DNA from: Acidobacteriota bacterium
GTDB lineage: Bacteria; Acidobacteriota; Thermoanaerobaculia; Thermoanaerobaculales; Thermoanaerobaculaceae
NCBI GenBank assembly: GCA_016213675.1
Contig: JACQZW010000081.1
Coordinates: 1 to 64,000, forward strand
Reading direction: 5' to 3'
Length of the DNA: 64,000 nucleotides
Below, one piece after another: positions 20,551 to 28,656 of this stretch. The notes below the pieces were generated by a model. It saw nothing but the letters and a program-made list of their open reading frames with translations. It did no database searches and had not been told where the DNA came from. Numbering within the stretch: the first letter of the stretch is position 1; the number at the start of each line of letters is the position of its first letter. The translations under genes and the position numbers were made by a program.

Positions 20551-22671
20551 ATGGGCTCGTTCCACTTCGAGGTGCGCGACGACCGCGTCGCGATCGTCAC
20601 CCTGGACTGCCCGGGCTCGAGCGTCAACATGCTCTCACCGTCGCTGATCGGTGAGCTGGAGTCCGAGCTGCTCGGAATCCTCGACGACCCCGGGGTCGTC
20701 GCCGCCGTGCTCGCCAGCGGCAAGCCGTCGACGTTCATCGCCGGGGCGGACCTCAAGACGCTCGAGGCGATCGGCGAGGCCAGCGAGGCCGAGGCGTTCT
20801 CCCGCCGCGGCCACGCGCTGCTCGATCGGGTCGCGAGGTGCGGCAAGCCGGTCGTCGCGGCCATCCACGGCGCGGCGCTCGGCGGCGGCCTCGAGGTGGC
20901 GCTGGCCTGCTCGCACCTCATCGCCTCCGACGACCCGGCCACCGTGCTCGCGCTCCCCGAGGTCATGCTCGGGCTCCTGCCCGGGGCGGGCGGTACCCAG
21001 CGCCTGCCCCGCCGTGTCGGGCTGCCCGCGGCGCTCCCGATGATCCTCACCGGGCAACGGATCCGCGCCCGCAAGGCACTCCGCATGGGGCTCGTCGACG
21101 CCGTCACGACGCCGGGGGGCATCGCCGGCACGGCGGCACGCGCGGCGCTGGAGCTCGCCAACGGGCGCGGCCTGGTCCGCCGGCCGCTGCCGCTGGCCGT
21201 CCGCCTGCTCACCTTCTCGCCGTTGCGCCTGATCGTCCTGCGCGCCGCCCGGCGCCAGGTGCTGCGCCGGACCCGCGGCCTCTACCCTGCCCCGCTGGCG
21301 GCCCTGGAGTGCGTCCGCGTCGGTCTGGCCCGCGGCGAGGAGGCCGGCAAGGATGCCGAGTCGCGCAGCTTCGGCCGCCTGGTCGTCAGCCGGCCGGCGA
21401 AGTCGCTGGTCTTCCTGTTCAACGCATCCAACGCCGTCAAGAAGCCGGCCGAGGGCGCGAAGAGCCGGGCCGTCCGGCGGCTCGGCGTGGTTGGCGGCGG
21501 GTTCATGGGCGCCGGCGTGGCCGGCGTGTCGTTGGCGCACTGCCCGGTCGTCGTCAAGGACATCGCCGACGGCGTCCTGTCCTCGTGTATCCGCGCCGTC
21601 GCCGGCGGCCTCGACAAGCAGGTCCGCTCGGGCGCCGTCGCCCGCATCGAACGCGATCGCCGCCTGTCCCGCCTGTTCCTCACCACCGATCCGGCCGAGC
21701 TCGCCGGCTGCGACCTGGTCGTCGAGGCGGTGTTCGAGGAGGTCGAGCTCAAGCGCCGGGTGCTCGCCGAGGTGGAGGCCGTGATCGGCGAAGAGGCCGT
21801 GGTCGCGTCCAACACCTCCGCGCTGCCCATCGCGGCGATCGCCGCCGAGGCCCGGCGGCCGGAGCGCGTCCTGGGCATGCACTACTTCTCGCCGGTCCAC
21901 CAGATGCCGCTCCTCGAGCTGGTGGTCGCGACACGGACGGCGCCGTGGGCGGTGGACACGGCGCGGGCGCTCGGCATCGCCCAGGGCAAGACGGTGATCG
22001 CGGTCAAGGACGGTCCGGGGTTCTACACCACCCGGATCCTCGCCGCCTACCTCAACGAGGCGATGCTGGTGCTCGAGGAAGGCGCGGCCATCGAGGACGT
22101 CGACGCCGCTCTCAAGGACTTCGGGTTCCCGGTCGGGCCGATCGCCCTGCTCGACGAGGTGGGCATCGACGTCGGCGCGCACGTCGCCCGCGACCTCGGC
22201 GGGGCGTTCGCCGCCCGGGGCCTGAGCTCGTCGCCCCTGCTCCCCCGGCTCGCCGAGGCCGGGTATCGGGGACGGAAGAACCGCAAGGGGTTCTACCTCT
22301 ACCCGGCCGGGGGCAAGAAGGGACGGAAGAAGGTCAACACCGAGGTCTACGCGTTCTTCGGCGGTGCGGGACGGCGGCGCGTGCCGCGGCCGGAGATCGC
22401 CGAGCGGCTCGGCCTGACCATGATCAACGAGGCGGCGCATTGCCTCGAGGAGGGCGTCATCGCCTCGCCGCGGGACGGCGACCTCGGGGCGGTCATGGGG
22501 CTCGGCTTTCCGCCGTTCTCCGGGGGACCGTTCCACTTCGTCGACCACGATGGCGCCGGCACCATCGTCGATCGCCTCCACGGGCTCACCGAGCGCCTCG
22601 GTCCCCGCTTCACGTCCGCCGGCATCCTCGCCGACGCGGCCCGCGACGGAAGGAGGTTCTACCCCGACTAG
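20551..22671 (+). CDS. fadJ: Fatty-acid oxidation complex alpha subunit (enoyl-CoA hydratase/3-hydroxyacyl-CoA dehydrogenase)
   Basis: A 706-residue bifunctional beta-oxidation enzyme. The N-terminal crotonase domain has FIAGADLK, GAALGGGLEVAL and LPEVMLGLLPGAGGTQ, containing both catalytic glutamates. The NAD-binding domain begins near residue 310 with GVVGGGFMGAGVA. The dehydrogenase part has SNTSALP and MHYFSPVHQMPLLE with the catalytic histidine. The architecture is FadB/FadJ; pairing with an upstream FadI-like thiolase favours FadJ. GGAGGG precedes the ATG. Its own reading frame is open far upstream into the thiolase, but the start here is clear. Confidence 0.92.
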   Translation: MGSFHFEVRDDRVAIVTLDCPGSSVNMLSPSLIGELESELLGILDDPGVVAAVLASGKPSTFIAGADLKTLEAIGEASEAEAFSRRGHALLDRVARCGKPVVAAIHGAALGGGLEVALACSHLIASDDPATVLALPEVMLGLLPGAGGTQRLPRRVGLPAALPMILTGQRIRARKALRMGLVDAVTTPGGIAGTAARAALELANGRGLVRRPLPLAVRLLTFSPLRLIVLRAARRQVLRRTRGLYPAPLAALECVRVGLARGEEAGKDAESRSFGRLVVSRPAKSLVFLFNASNAVKKPAEGAKSRAVRRLGVVGGGFMGAGVAGVSLAHCPVVVKDIADGVLSSCIRAVAGGLDKQVRSGAVARIERDRRLSRLFLTTDPAELAGCDLVVEAVFEEVELKRRVLAEVEAVIGEEAVVASNTSALPIAAIAAEARRPERVLGMHYFSPVHQMPLLELVVATRTAPWAVDTARALGIAQGKTVIAVKDGPGFYTTRILAAYLNEAMLVLEEGAAIEDVDAALKDFGFPVGPIALLDEVGIDVGAHVARDLGGAFAARGLSSSPLLPRLAEAGYRGRKNRKGFYLYPAGGKKGRKKVNTEVYAFFGGAGRRRVPRPEIAERLGLTMINEAAHCLEEGVIASPRDGDLGAVMGLGFPPFSGGPFHFVDHDGAGTIVDRLHGLTERLGPRFTSAGILADAARDGRRFYPD

Positions 22672-22718
22672 CGCCCGCCGGGCACCCCGGTGCGGCACTC
22701 CCCGGAAGGCGGCCCACG

Positions 22719-24506
22719 ATGCAGCCAGCGAACCTCACCCAGATCGTTCTCGCTCACGGCAGCGAGCATCCGGACCGGCCCTGCCTGCGCTTCCTCCGTG
22801 ACGACCGCTGGCAGGAGCTCCGCTGGGGGGCGTTCACGGAGCGGGTGCGCGCCGTGGCCGGCGGCCTGGCCGCGCTCGGGGTCGAGACGCGCGACCGGGT
22901 CGCGATCGTCTCCGCCAACCGGCCCGAGTGGGCGCTCGCCGACATCGGCGCGATCGCCTGCGGCGCGGTCGTCACCACGGTCTACCCGACGCTCACCGCC
23001 GAGGACACCGCCTTCATCCTCGCCCACTCGGGCTCCCGCGTCGCGTTCGTCGAGGACCGCGAGCAGCTCGACAAGGTGCGCGCCGTCCGTGACCGCCTTC
23101 CCCGCCTCGAGCGCCTCGTGCTCCTCGACCCGGAGGCCCGCCGCGAGGCTGACGCCCACACCCTCGCCGACCTCGAGGCGATCGCCGGCGAGGCCGCCGT
23201 CGAGCAGGCCGTCGCCCGCGGCCTCGCCGCCGACCGCTCGGCCCGGCTCACCGTCGTCTACACCTCGGGCACGACCGGCACGCCCAAGGGGGTGATCCTC
23301 ACCCACGGCAACGTGCTCGCCATCATCGAGGCGGTCCTCGCGGCGCTCGGCGATCACTCGCGCCTCCAGCTCAACCTCTCGTTTCTCCCCCTCGCCCACG
23401 CCCTGGAGCGGATCGCCGGGCACTTCATGCCGCTCTACCTCGGCCGGACCGTCGCGTACGCGCGCTCGCTCGACACCGTGGCCGCCGACTTCGTCACCAT
23501 CCGTCCGAACTACGCGGTGGCCGTGCCGCGCGTGTTCGAGAAGGTCTCGGCGCGGATCCTCGGCGAGGTCGCGAGGAAGCCCGCCCCGGTCCGCGCCCTG
23601 TTCGGTTGGGCGATCCGCGCCGGCACGCGCCGGAGCGAGCTGCTCGAACGGGGCGCACCGGTCCCGCTCGGGCTGCGCTGGCGCCACGCGATCGGCGACG
23701 CGCTCGTCGGCCGGAAGATCCGCGCCCGCTTCGGCGGCAGGGTCGAGCTGTTCGTCTCCGGCGGCGCACCGCTGGCCGCCGAGATCGCCAGGCTGTTCCA
23801 CGCGGTCGGCATCCTCATCTGCGAGGGGTGGGGGGCCACGGAGACGGCGGCGCCCTCGACCTGGAACTCGCCGCGGGCGTACCGCCTCGGCTCGGTCGGC
23901 CGGCCGCTGCCCGGCGTCGAGGTGCGGCTCGCGGCCGACGGCGAGCTCGAGGTCCGCGGGCCGAACGTGTTTCCCGGCTACCTCGACGCCGAGGCCGACA
24001 CGGCGGCGGCGTTCACCGCGGACGGCTTCTGGCGTTCGGGAGATATCGGCAGCCGCGACGACGACGGCTACTACTACGTCACGGACCGCAAGAAGGAGCT
24101 CGTCATCCTCTCCTCGGGCAAGAACATCGCGCCGCAGAAGATCGAGAACGCGCTCCGCCGCCGCCCGCTCGTGTCCAACTGCATGGTGGTCGGCGACCGC
24201 CGTGCCTTCCTGGTCGCGCTGCTCACCGTCGACCGGGCGGCCCTGTCCGCCGGGCACCGGGAGCTGGCGGACGTGCCGGCGGGCGACCCGCGGCTGCACG
24301 CCCTCCTCGCCGGCGAGGTCGCTGCCGTCAACGCCGACCTCGCCCGCTTCGAGCAGGTCAAGCGATTCGTCGCGGTCGAGCCGGACTTCTCGCCCGAGGG
24401 TGGCGAGCTGACGCTGACCCTGAAGCTCAAGCGCCGGGTCATCGCCGCCCGGCACCGCGCCGCGCTCGACGCGCTCTACGAGACCAGCGAGACGGAAGCC
24501 CGATGA
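22719..24506 (+). CDS. Long-chain acyl-CoA synthetase (AMP-binding)
   Basis: A 595-residue adenylate-forming enzyme that activates fatty acids to acyl-CoA. The P-loop is YTSGTTGTPKGV near residue 185, followed by the linker-region SFLPLAHALERI typical of FadD15/long-chain family members, GWGATET, and the C-terminal GDIG and KKELVILSSGKNIAP motifs. It starts at 22719, 47 bases after fadJ, with GGAAGG upstream, and shares four bases (ATGA) with the next gene. It would feed the oxidation enzymes in the same operon. Confidence 0.9.
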   Translation: MQPANLTQIVLAHGSEHPDRPCLRFLRDDRWQELRWGAFTERVRAVAGGLAALGVETRDRVAIVSANRPEWALADIGAIACGAVVTTVYPTLTAEDTAFILAHSGSRVAFVEDREQLDKVRAVRDRLPRLERLVLLDPEARREADAHTLADLEAIAGEAAVEQAVARGLAADRSARLTVVYTSGTTGTPKGVILTHGNVLAIIEAVLAALGDHSRLQLNLSFLPLAHALERIAGHFMPLYLGRTVAYARSLDTVAADFVTIRPNYAVAVPRVFEKVSARILGEVARKPAPVRALFGWAIRAGTRRSELLERGAPVPLGLRWRHAIGDALVGRKIRARFGGRVELFVSGGAPLAAEIARLFHAVGILICEGWGATETAAPSTWNSPRAYRLGSVGRPLPGVEVRLAADGELEVRGPNVFPGYLDAEADTAAAFTADGFWRSGDIGSRDDDGYYYVTDRKKELVILSSGKNIAPQKIENALRRRPLVSNCMVVGDRRAFLVALLTVDRAALSAGHRELADVPAGDPRLHALLAGEVAAVNADLARFEQVKRFVAVEPDFSPEGGELTLTLKLKRRVIAARHRAALDALYETSETEAR

Positions 24507-26044
24507 AGCCGACGCCTCCCGAGACTCCAATCCAGGAGACTGTCTCCGGACTGGTCTCGTCGTTGCCCGATCGCCTCCGGCCCGACAGGGCGAGCGGCTG
24601 GCGCGCCTGCCTGCACCTCAAGCTCTCCGAAGCCGAAGTGCCCGAGTGGACGGTGCGGGTCGAGGACGGCCGTTGCGAGGTCGCGCCGGGCCTGGCCGGC
24701 GATCCCACATGCGTCGTGCGGATGAAGGGCGAAACCTACGTCGCGATCGAGACCGGGCGCATCAACCCTCAGGTCGCGTTCATGATGGGCAAGGTCAAGG
24801 TGTCGAACATCGCCGAGATGATGATGTTCGTGAAGGCTTTTCGGCCTGCGGGTCCAACGACGGCATCCCGGGCCGCGGATCCGGGGGCCGAGGAACGGCG
24901 CGACGACATGGGCGAGCAAGGCGCCGGACTGCCCCTGACGGGAACGACGGTAGTCGACCTGACCCGCATGCTGCCCGGCGCCGTGCTGGCACGGATGCTC
25001 GCCGATTTCGGCGCGCGGGTGATCAAGGTCGAGGACCCTGCCGGCGGCGACCCGCTGCGCAACGCGCCGCCGCTCGTCGGCGGTGTGGGCGCAGGGTTCT
25101 GCGCGTTCTACCGCGGCTGCTCGTCGCTCGCCCTCGACCTGCGCGAGCCGGCCGGCGCCGCCACGGTGCGCCGCCTGGTCCGACGCGCCGACGTCCTGGT
25201 CGAGAGCTTCCGGCCCGGGACGCTCGACGGCTGGGGCCTCGGCACCGAGCAGCTTCGCGCCATCAACCCGTCGCTCGTGATCTGCTCCCTCTCCGGCTTC
25301 GGCGACGCGCAGCCGTGGCGGCGCCAGGCCGCCCACGACCTCAACTTCACCGGCCTGTCGGGGCTGCTCTCGCTCCTGCCCGGGGAAGGCGTCCCCGGGA
25401 TCCAGGTCGTCGACGTGTCGACCGGCATGCTGGCGTGCTCCGCGATCCTGGCGGCCCTCCTCCACCGCCAGCGTACGGGGAAGGGCGCCGTCGTCGAGCA
25501 GCCCCTGGCCGCCGCACCGTTGCCGTTCGTCCTCTGGCCCTGGTCCGACCGCGCCGCCGGCGGCGTTTCGATCGCCGAGACCGTCCTGGCCGGGCGCTGC
25601 CCCGCCTACCGGCGCTACCGGTGCGCCGACGGCCTCGAGCTCGCCGTGGCCGCCCTCGAGCCCAAGTTCTGGGCCGACCTGGTGACGACGATGTCGCTCC
25701 CGCACCTGGCCGGCGCCGGCCTCGACACCGGCGACACCGGCGAGCACGCCGCCGCCGAGCTGTCCGCGGCGTTTTCCGGACACGAGCGGGCCCACTGGCT
25801 GACCATGCTCGGTGAGCTCGGGCTACCGGTTTCCGCAGTCAATGACCTCGCGGCGGCCCGGGACGAGCGACTCTTCTCCGCCGGAAATTTCCTCGAGAGA
25901 ACGCCCACCCCGGGAGGAGGTTTCCTGGTCACTCCTGGACCGTTCTGCCGGTCGGTCGGCGCGACCCCGGGGCGACCGGCCCCCGGCCTCGGAGAGCACA
26001 CCGCCGAGATCCTCGCCGAGCTCGGCGACGAAGACTCCGCCTGA
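24503..26044 (+). CDS. SCP2 domain fused to alpha-methylacyl-CoA racemase/CoA-transferase III
   Basis: A 513-residue in-frame fusion. Residues 1-115 are a sterol-carrier-protein-2 domain (CLHLKLSEAE...MKGETYVAIETG, then NPQVAFMMGKVKVSN), a lipid/acyl-CoA-binding fold. After a 25-residue linker comes a family III CoA-transferase domain: TVVDLTRMLPGA, FGARVIKVEDPAGGDPLR, AAHDLNFTG and VVDVSTG. The His and Asp of the last two motifs correspond to the racemase catalytic pair, which suggests alpha-methylacyl-CoA racemase rather than CoA transfer. It would make branched-chain acyl-CoAs acceptable for beta-oxidation. An internal ATG at 24908 could start a separate racemase, but it lacks a good ribosome site. 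Confidence 0.8.
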   Translation: MKPTPPETPIQETVSGLVSSLPDRLRPDRASGWRACLHLKLSEAEVPEWTVRVEDGRCEVAPGLAGDPTCVVRMKGETYVAIETGRINPQVAFMMGKVKVSNIAEMMMFVKAFRPAGPTTASRAADPGAEERRDDMGEQGAGLPLTGTTVVDLTRMLPGAVLARMLADFGARVIKVEDPAGGDPLRNAPPLVGGVGAGFCAFYRGCSSLALDLREPAGAATVRRLVRRADVLVESFRPGTLDGWGLGTEQLRAINPSLVICSLSGFGDAQPWRRQAAHDLNFTGLSGLLSLLPGEGVPGIQVVDVSTGMLACSAILAALLHRQRTGKGAVVEQPLAAAPLPFVLWPWSDRAAGGVSIAETVLAGRCPAYRRYRCADGLELAVAALEPKFWADLVTTMSLPHLAGAGLDTGDTGEHAAAELSAAFSGHERAHWLTMLGELGLPVSAVNDLAAARDERLFSAGNFLERTPTPGGGFLVTPGPFCRSVGATPGRPAPGLGEHTAEILAELGDEDSA

Positions 26045-26116
26045 GCGAACTCCGGTTCGGAGGCTGGCTGAACCGTCGTCTCGGTGAACGAACTACGGTC
26101 GACGTCACGGCGATTC

Positions 26117-26145
26117 TTGACACGATCTGAGACGAAATGTATGGT
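26117..26145 (+). promoter_or_regulatory. Promoter of the small gene at 26175
   Basis: TTGACA (26117-26122), a 17-base spacer and TATGGT (26140-26145) form the best consensus -35 box in this part of the window. The predicted start is near 26152, giving a leader of about 23 bases. Confidence 0.7.
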
Positions 26146-26174
26146 GCAAATCGACATGAGAAAGGTGGACGGAC

Positions 26175-26555
26175 ATGTCATTTGAGAAGTTCATTCCAAA
26201 ACGCAAGCTGAAGGGCGCTCAGGTGTCGATCAAAAGCACCGGGACGATCTCCCTCGACAGCGCCTTCGTCGCCGCATTCGGGTTCGCCAAGGTCAGCCAC
26301 GTCACCCTGCACTTCGATGCGACCCGCAAGATGGTCGGCGTCCGTCCCGAGGCCGATCCGCGTGAGGAGGGCGCCATGAGGCTCACCCACCGGACCCGGG
26401 TCAGCTCGGTACGGGCCCGCGCGTTCTTCGAGTCGTTCGGCATGAAGATCGAGCGCACGATGCGCTACCCGATCGCCTTCGACGCCGACCAGAACATGGC
26501 CGTCATCGCCCTCGAGGGCATGAAGCGCAAGCGCGGACCCAAGCGCAAGGCCTGA
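26175..26555 (+). CDS. Small conserved protein of unknown function
   Basis: A 126-residue basic protein I cannot assign. The N-terminal half has a short beta pattern (VSIKSTGTISLDSAF...VTLHFDATRKMVGV) that resembles a small sheet. It is followed by DPREEGAMRLTHRT and an FFESFGM segment, then a basic tail (KRKRGPKRKA) that could bind nucleic acid. No membrane segment or signal is seen. It has its own strong promoter and GGTGG before the ATG, so it is expressed on its own. Its stop codon is the left end of a 25-base element shared with the convergent mutM stop. Confidence 0.6.
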   Translation: MSFEKFIPKRKLKGAQVSIKSTGTISLDSAFVAAFGFAKVSHVTLHFDATRKMVGVRPEADPREEGAMRLTHRTRVSSVRARAFFESFGMKIERTMRYPIAFDADQNMAVIALEGMKRKRGPKRKA

Positions 26556-26577
26556 CGTCATACGTCGGGAGTCGTCA
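26553..26577. repeat. 25-base element supplying the stop codons of two convergent genes
   Basis: The element begins TGACG and ends CGTCA, so its TGA is the stop of the plus-strand gene and its terminal TCA is the mutM stop on the minus strand. The middle has CATACGTC and GGGAGTCGTC. Its GACG/CGTC vocabulary matches the repeat right after the infB stop at 13297. Confidence 0.55.
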
Positions 26578-27396
26578 GCGCTGGCAGTGCGGGCAGAAGT
26601 ACGCCGACCGTCCGGTCAGCACGAACCGGCGGATCGCCCGTCCGCACCCGCGGCACGGTGCGTCGTCCCGGCCGTACACGGCGAGGTCGACGGCGAAGTA
26701 GCCGGCCTCGCCGGTCGCGTCGGCGAAGCCGCCGTCCTCCAGGGTCGTTCCCCCGGCGGCGATAGCGTCCTCCAGCGTCTCGCGGACTGCCCAGGCCAGC
26801 CGGTCGAGGCGCCGGCGGGAGAGCCGGTTCGCCGGACGTCCCGGGTGGATGCCGGCGCGCGCTAGCGCCTCGTTGGCGTAGATGTTGCCGACGCCGGCGA
26901 GCACGGTCTGGTCGAGGAGGAGGTTCCGGATCGCGACCCGGGTCCGACCCGCCGCGTCGCGCAGGACGCCACCGGCCGCGTCGTCGAGCGGCTCGGCTCC
27001 CAGCGATGCGAGCGGCGGGACGAGCGGCAGCGTCCTGGTCGGCCTGACTACCGCCGAGCCGAAGCGCCGCGGGTCGACGAACCGCAGCTCCCGCCCGGAG
27101 TCGAGGTGCACGACGAGGTGGGTGTGCGCGGCGTGGGGCTGGCGGGGGTCGGCGACGGCCAGCCGCCCCGACATGCCGAGGTGCAGGACGGCCGAGACCT
27201 CGTCGCCGGTCACGGCCAGGTACTTGCCCCGCCGCAGGATCGTACGCACCACCACGCCCTCGAAGGCGCGCCACTCGTCCGGTTCGATCCCCTGCCGCAG
27301 GCGGACGCGCCGGGCCTCGACGCCGACCACGCGGCGGCCCTCCAAGTGCGGCAGGAGCGAGCGGCGGACGGTCTCGACCTCGGGTAACTCGGGCAC
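26575..27396 (-). CDS. mutM: Formamidopyrimidine-DNA glycosylase (MutM/Fpg)
   Basis: A 273-residue base-excision repair enzyme removing 8-oxoguanine. The mature N-terminus must be Pro, the catalytic residue, in PELPEVETVRRSL, so the start is the GTG at 27396 directly before that Pro and not the ATG at 27414. Other motifs are the RRGKYL lysine loop, the NIYANEAL helix-two-turn-helix region, and a C-terminal zinc finger CRGCGR...CPHC. No Shine-Dalgarno is visible; TACCCT lies eight bases before the GTG, so the message may have almost no leader. The stop falls in a repeat. Confidence 0.94.
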   Translation of the reverse strand: MPELPEVETVRRSLLPHLEGRRVVGVEARRVRLRQGIEPDEWRAFEGVVVRTILRRGKYLAVTGDEVSAVLHLGMSGRLAVADPRQPHAAHTHLVVHLDSGRELRFVDPRRFGSAVVRPTRTLPLVPPLASLGAEPLDDAAGGVLRDAAGRTRVAIRNLLLDQTVLAGVGNIYANEALARAGIHPGRPANRLSRRRLDRLAWAVRETLEDAIAAGGTTLEDGGFADATGEAGYFAVDLAVYGRDDAPCRGCGRAIRRFVLTGRSAYFCPHCQR

Positions 27397-27825
27397 GGCC
27401 ACGGAGGGTAGCACGCGGCCCGTCCGGACCCGATAAACACTCGGGGCCCGAATCCCGTACTAGGAAGTGACCTGAGAGAACCTCCTCCTCCTCCTCCTTG
27501 CACCCGGCCCGGCAGACGACCTGCCGGGCCGCGGTGCGTCTACGGGGACAGACGGCGAGTTGACAGTCAGCAGTTGACATAGAACGACTTGGCGCAGGGC
27601 CATTGAACGCCCCACCACCAATCAGGGCCCCGGCGGTTGCTTGCGAACAGTCGTGCGGGAGGGTGGTTCTGTCGACTGTGAACTATCAACCGGGTAAGGG
27701 GGCCCGGCGGTTGGATGGGTGGGGTGGCTGGAGGCGAAGAACGCGAGCGGGAATTCACTTCCCGCGAGCGAGGGGGCTCGGGGGGTAAGGGCGCGGAGGC
27801 ATGGCTGGGGGGCGCCCGGCCCCCG
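27397..27825. other. Intergenic region rich in repeats, no supported gene
   Basis: About 430 bases upstream of mutM and downstream of fabG. It contains a CTC microsatellite (27480-27495), a 10-bp perfect hairpin (27503-27527), two copies of a GTTGACAGT/GTCGACTGT repeat (27556-27582 and 27671-27690) and a GC-rich repeat at 27765-27827 that recurs between accB and accC. I see no credible coding frame. Confidence 0.6.
27503..27527. repeat. Perfect 10-bp hairpin
   Basis: GGCCCGGCAG (27503-27512) pairs exactly with CTGCCGGGCC (27518-27527) around a 5-base loop. There is no T-run on either side, so it is a structural element rather than an obvious terminator. Confidence 0.6.
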
Positions 27826-27827
27826 CT
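27765..27827. repeat. GC-rich dispersed repeat, copy 1, at the fabG 3' end
   Basis: A G-rich stretch with AGGGGGCTCGGGGGG, GCGCGGAGGC and GGGGGGCGCCCGGCCCCCGC. It aligns over about 65 bases with the minus strand of 45290-45358, at roughly 80 percent by eye. The fabG stop codon TAG lies at its right edge. Confidence 0.6.
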
Positions 27828-28572
27828 ACATGTAGAGCCCGCCGGACACGTTGATGACCTCGCCGGAGATGTAGGAGGCCGCCGGAGACGCGAGGAACAG
27901 CACGACGTTGGCGATGTCCTCCGGTGTGCCCAGGCGCGGGATCGCGATGCCGGCGAGGAGGGCCTTGCGCTGCTCCTCGGTGAGCCGGTCGGTCATCGGC
28001 GTCTGGATGTAGCCGGGCGCGATGGCGTTGACGGTGATGTTGCGCGAGCCGAGCTCCCGCGCCAGCGACTTGGTGAAGCCGATGATCCCGGCCTTCGAGG
28101 CGGCGTAGTTCGACTGCCCGGCGTTGCCCATCAGTCCGACCACTGAGGAGATCGAGATGATGCACCCGGTGCGCTGCTTCATCATGACCTTGACGGCCGG
28201 CTGGGTCACGTTGAACACCCCGTCGAGGTTCACGCCGAGCACCTTGCGCCACGACTCGGGCTTCATCCGGATGATCAGTTGGTCGTCGGTGATGCCGGCG
28301 TTGTTGAGCAGGATGTGCAGGCCGCCGAGCTCCGCCGCGACACGGTCGACGACCTCCTGGGCCTGCTGCGGATCTGTGACGTTGAGCGGCACCCCAATGG
28401 CCTTGCCGCCGGCGGCGACGATCGAGTCCACGACCTGCTGATACGGGTCGGTCGGCAACGACGTGCAGGCCACCGCCGCGCCCGCTCCGGCCAGCGCCCG
28501 TGCGCATGCCGCCCCGATCCCGGTCCCCGCTCCCGTGACCAGCGCCACCTTGCCGTCCAGTACTTTCGTCAT
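27826..28572 (-). CDS. fabG: 3-oxoacyl-ACP reductase FabG
   Basis: A 248-residue short-chain dehydrogenase that reduces 3-oxoacyl-ACP with NADPH in fatty-acid elongation. The GAGTGIG motif is at residues 14-20, then NNAGI, the catalytic SISSV...YAASK set, and the C-terminal SGEVINVSGGLYM typical of FabG. The ATG at 28572 has GGAGGGGG upstream. It is the last gene of the plsX-fabH-fabD series. acpP and fabF, which usually follow, are absent; a repeat-filled gap comes instead. Confidence 0.93.
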   Translation of the reverse strand: MTKVLDGKVALVTGAGTGIGAACARALAGAGAAVACTSLPTDPYQQVVDSIVAAGGKAIGVPLNVTDPQQAQEVVDRVAAELGGLHILLNNAGITDDQLIIRMKPESWRKVLGVNLDGVFNVTQPAVKVMMKQRTGCIISISSVVGLMGNAGQSNYAASKAGIIGFTKSLARELGSRNITVNAIAPGYIQTPMTDRLTEEQRKALLAGIAIPRLGTPEDIANVVLFLASPAASYISGEVINVSGGLYM

Positions 28573-28626
28573 GGGCCCCCTCCGTGTCGTCCCGGCTCCA
28601 GCGGTCACCGCGACTCGTGAAACCAA

Positions 28627-28656
28627 CTGTCGACCGTCGATTGTCAACTGTCAACT
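28627..28656. repeat. GTTGACAGTTGAC repeat overlapping the fabD stop
   Basis: On the minus strand the words GTTGACAGTTGAC and GTCGACAGTTG follow each other. The fabD stop TGA and its last residues Val-Asp-Ser are encoded inside the repeat. Related words occur at 233-258, 27556-27582 and 27671-27690. Confidence 0.55.

Noticed and set aside
24908-26044. Independent start of the racemase-like gene
   Set aside because: Possible but no good ribosome site, and the frame is continuous with the SCP2 part; kept as an alternative in the entry.
27480-27495. CTC microsatellite as a phase-variable switch
   Set aside because: It lies outside any reading frame or promoter I can support.
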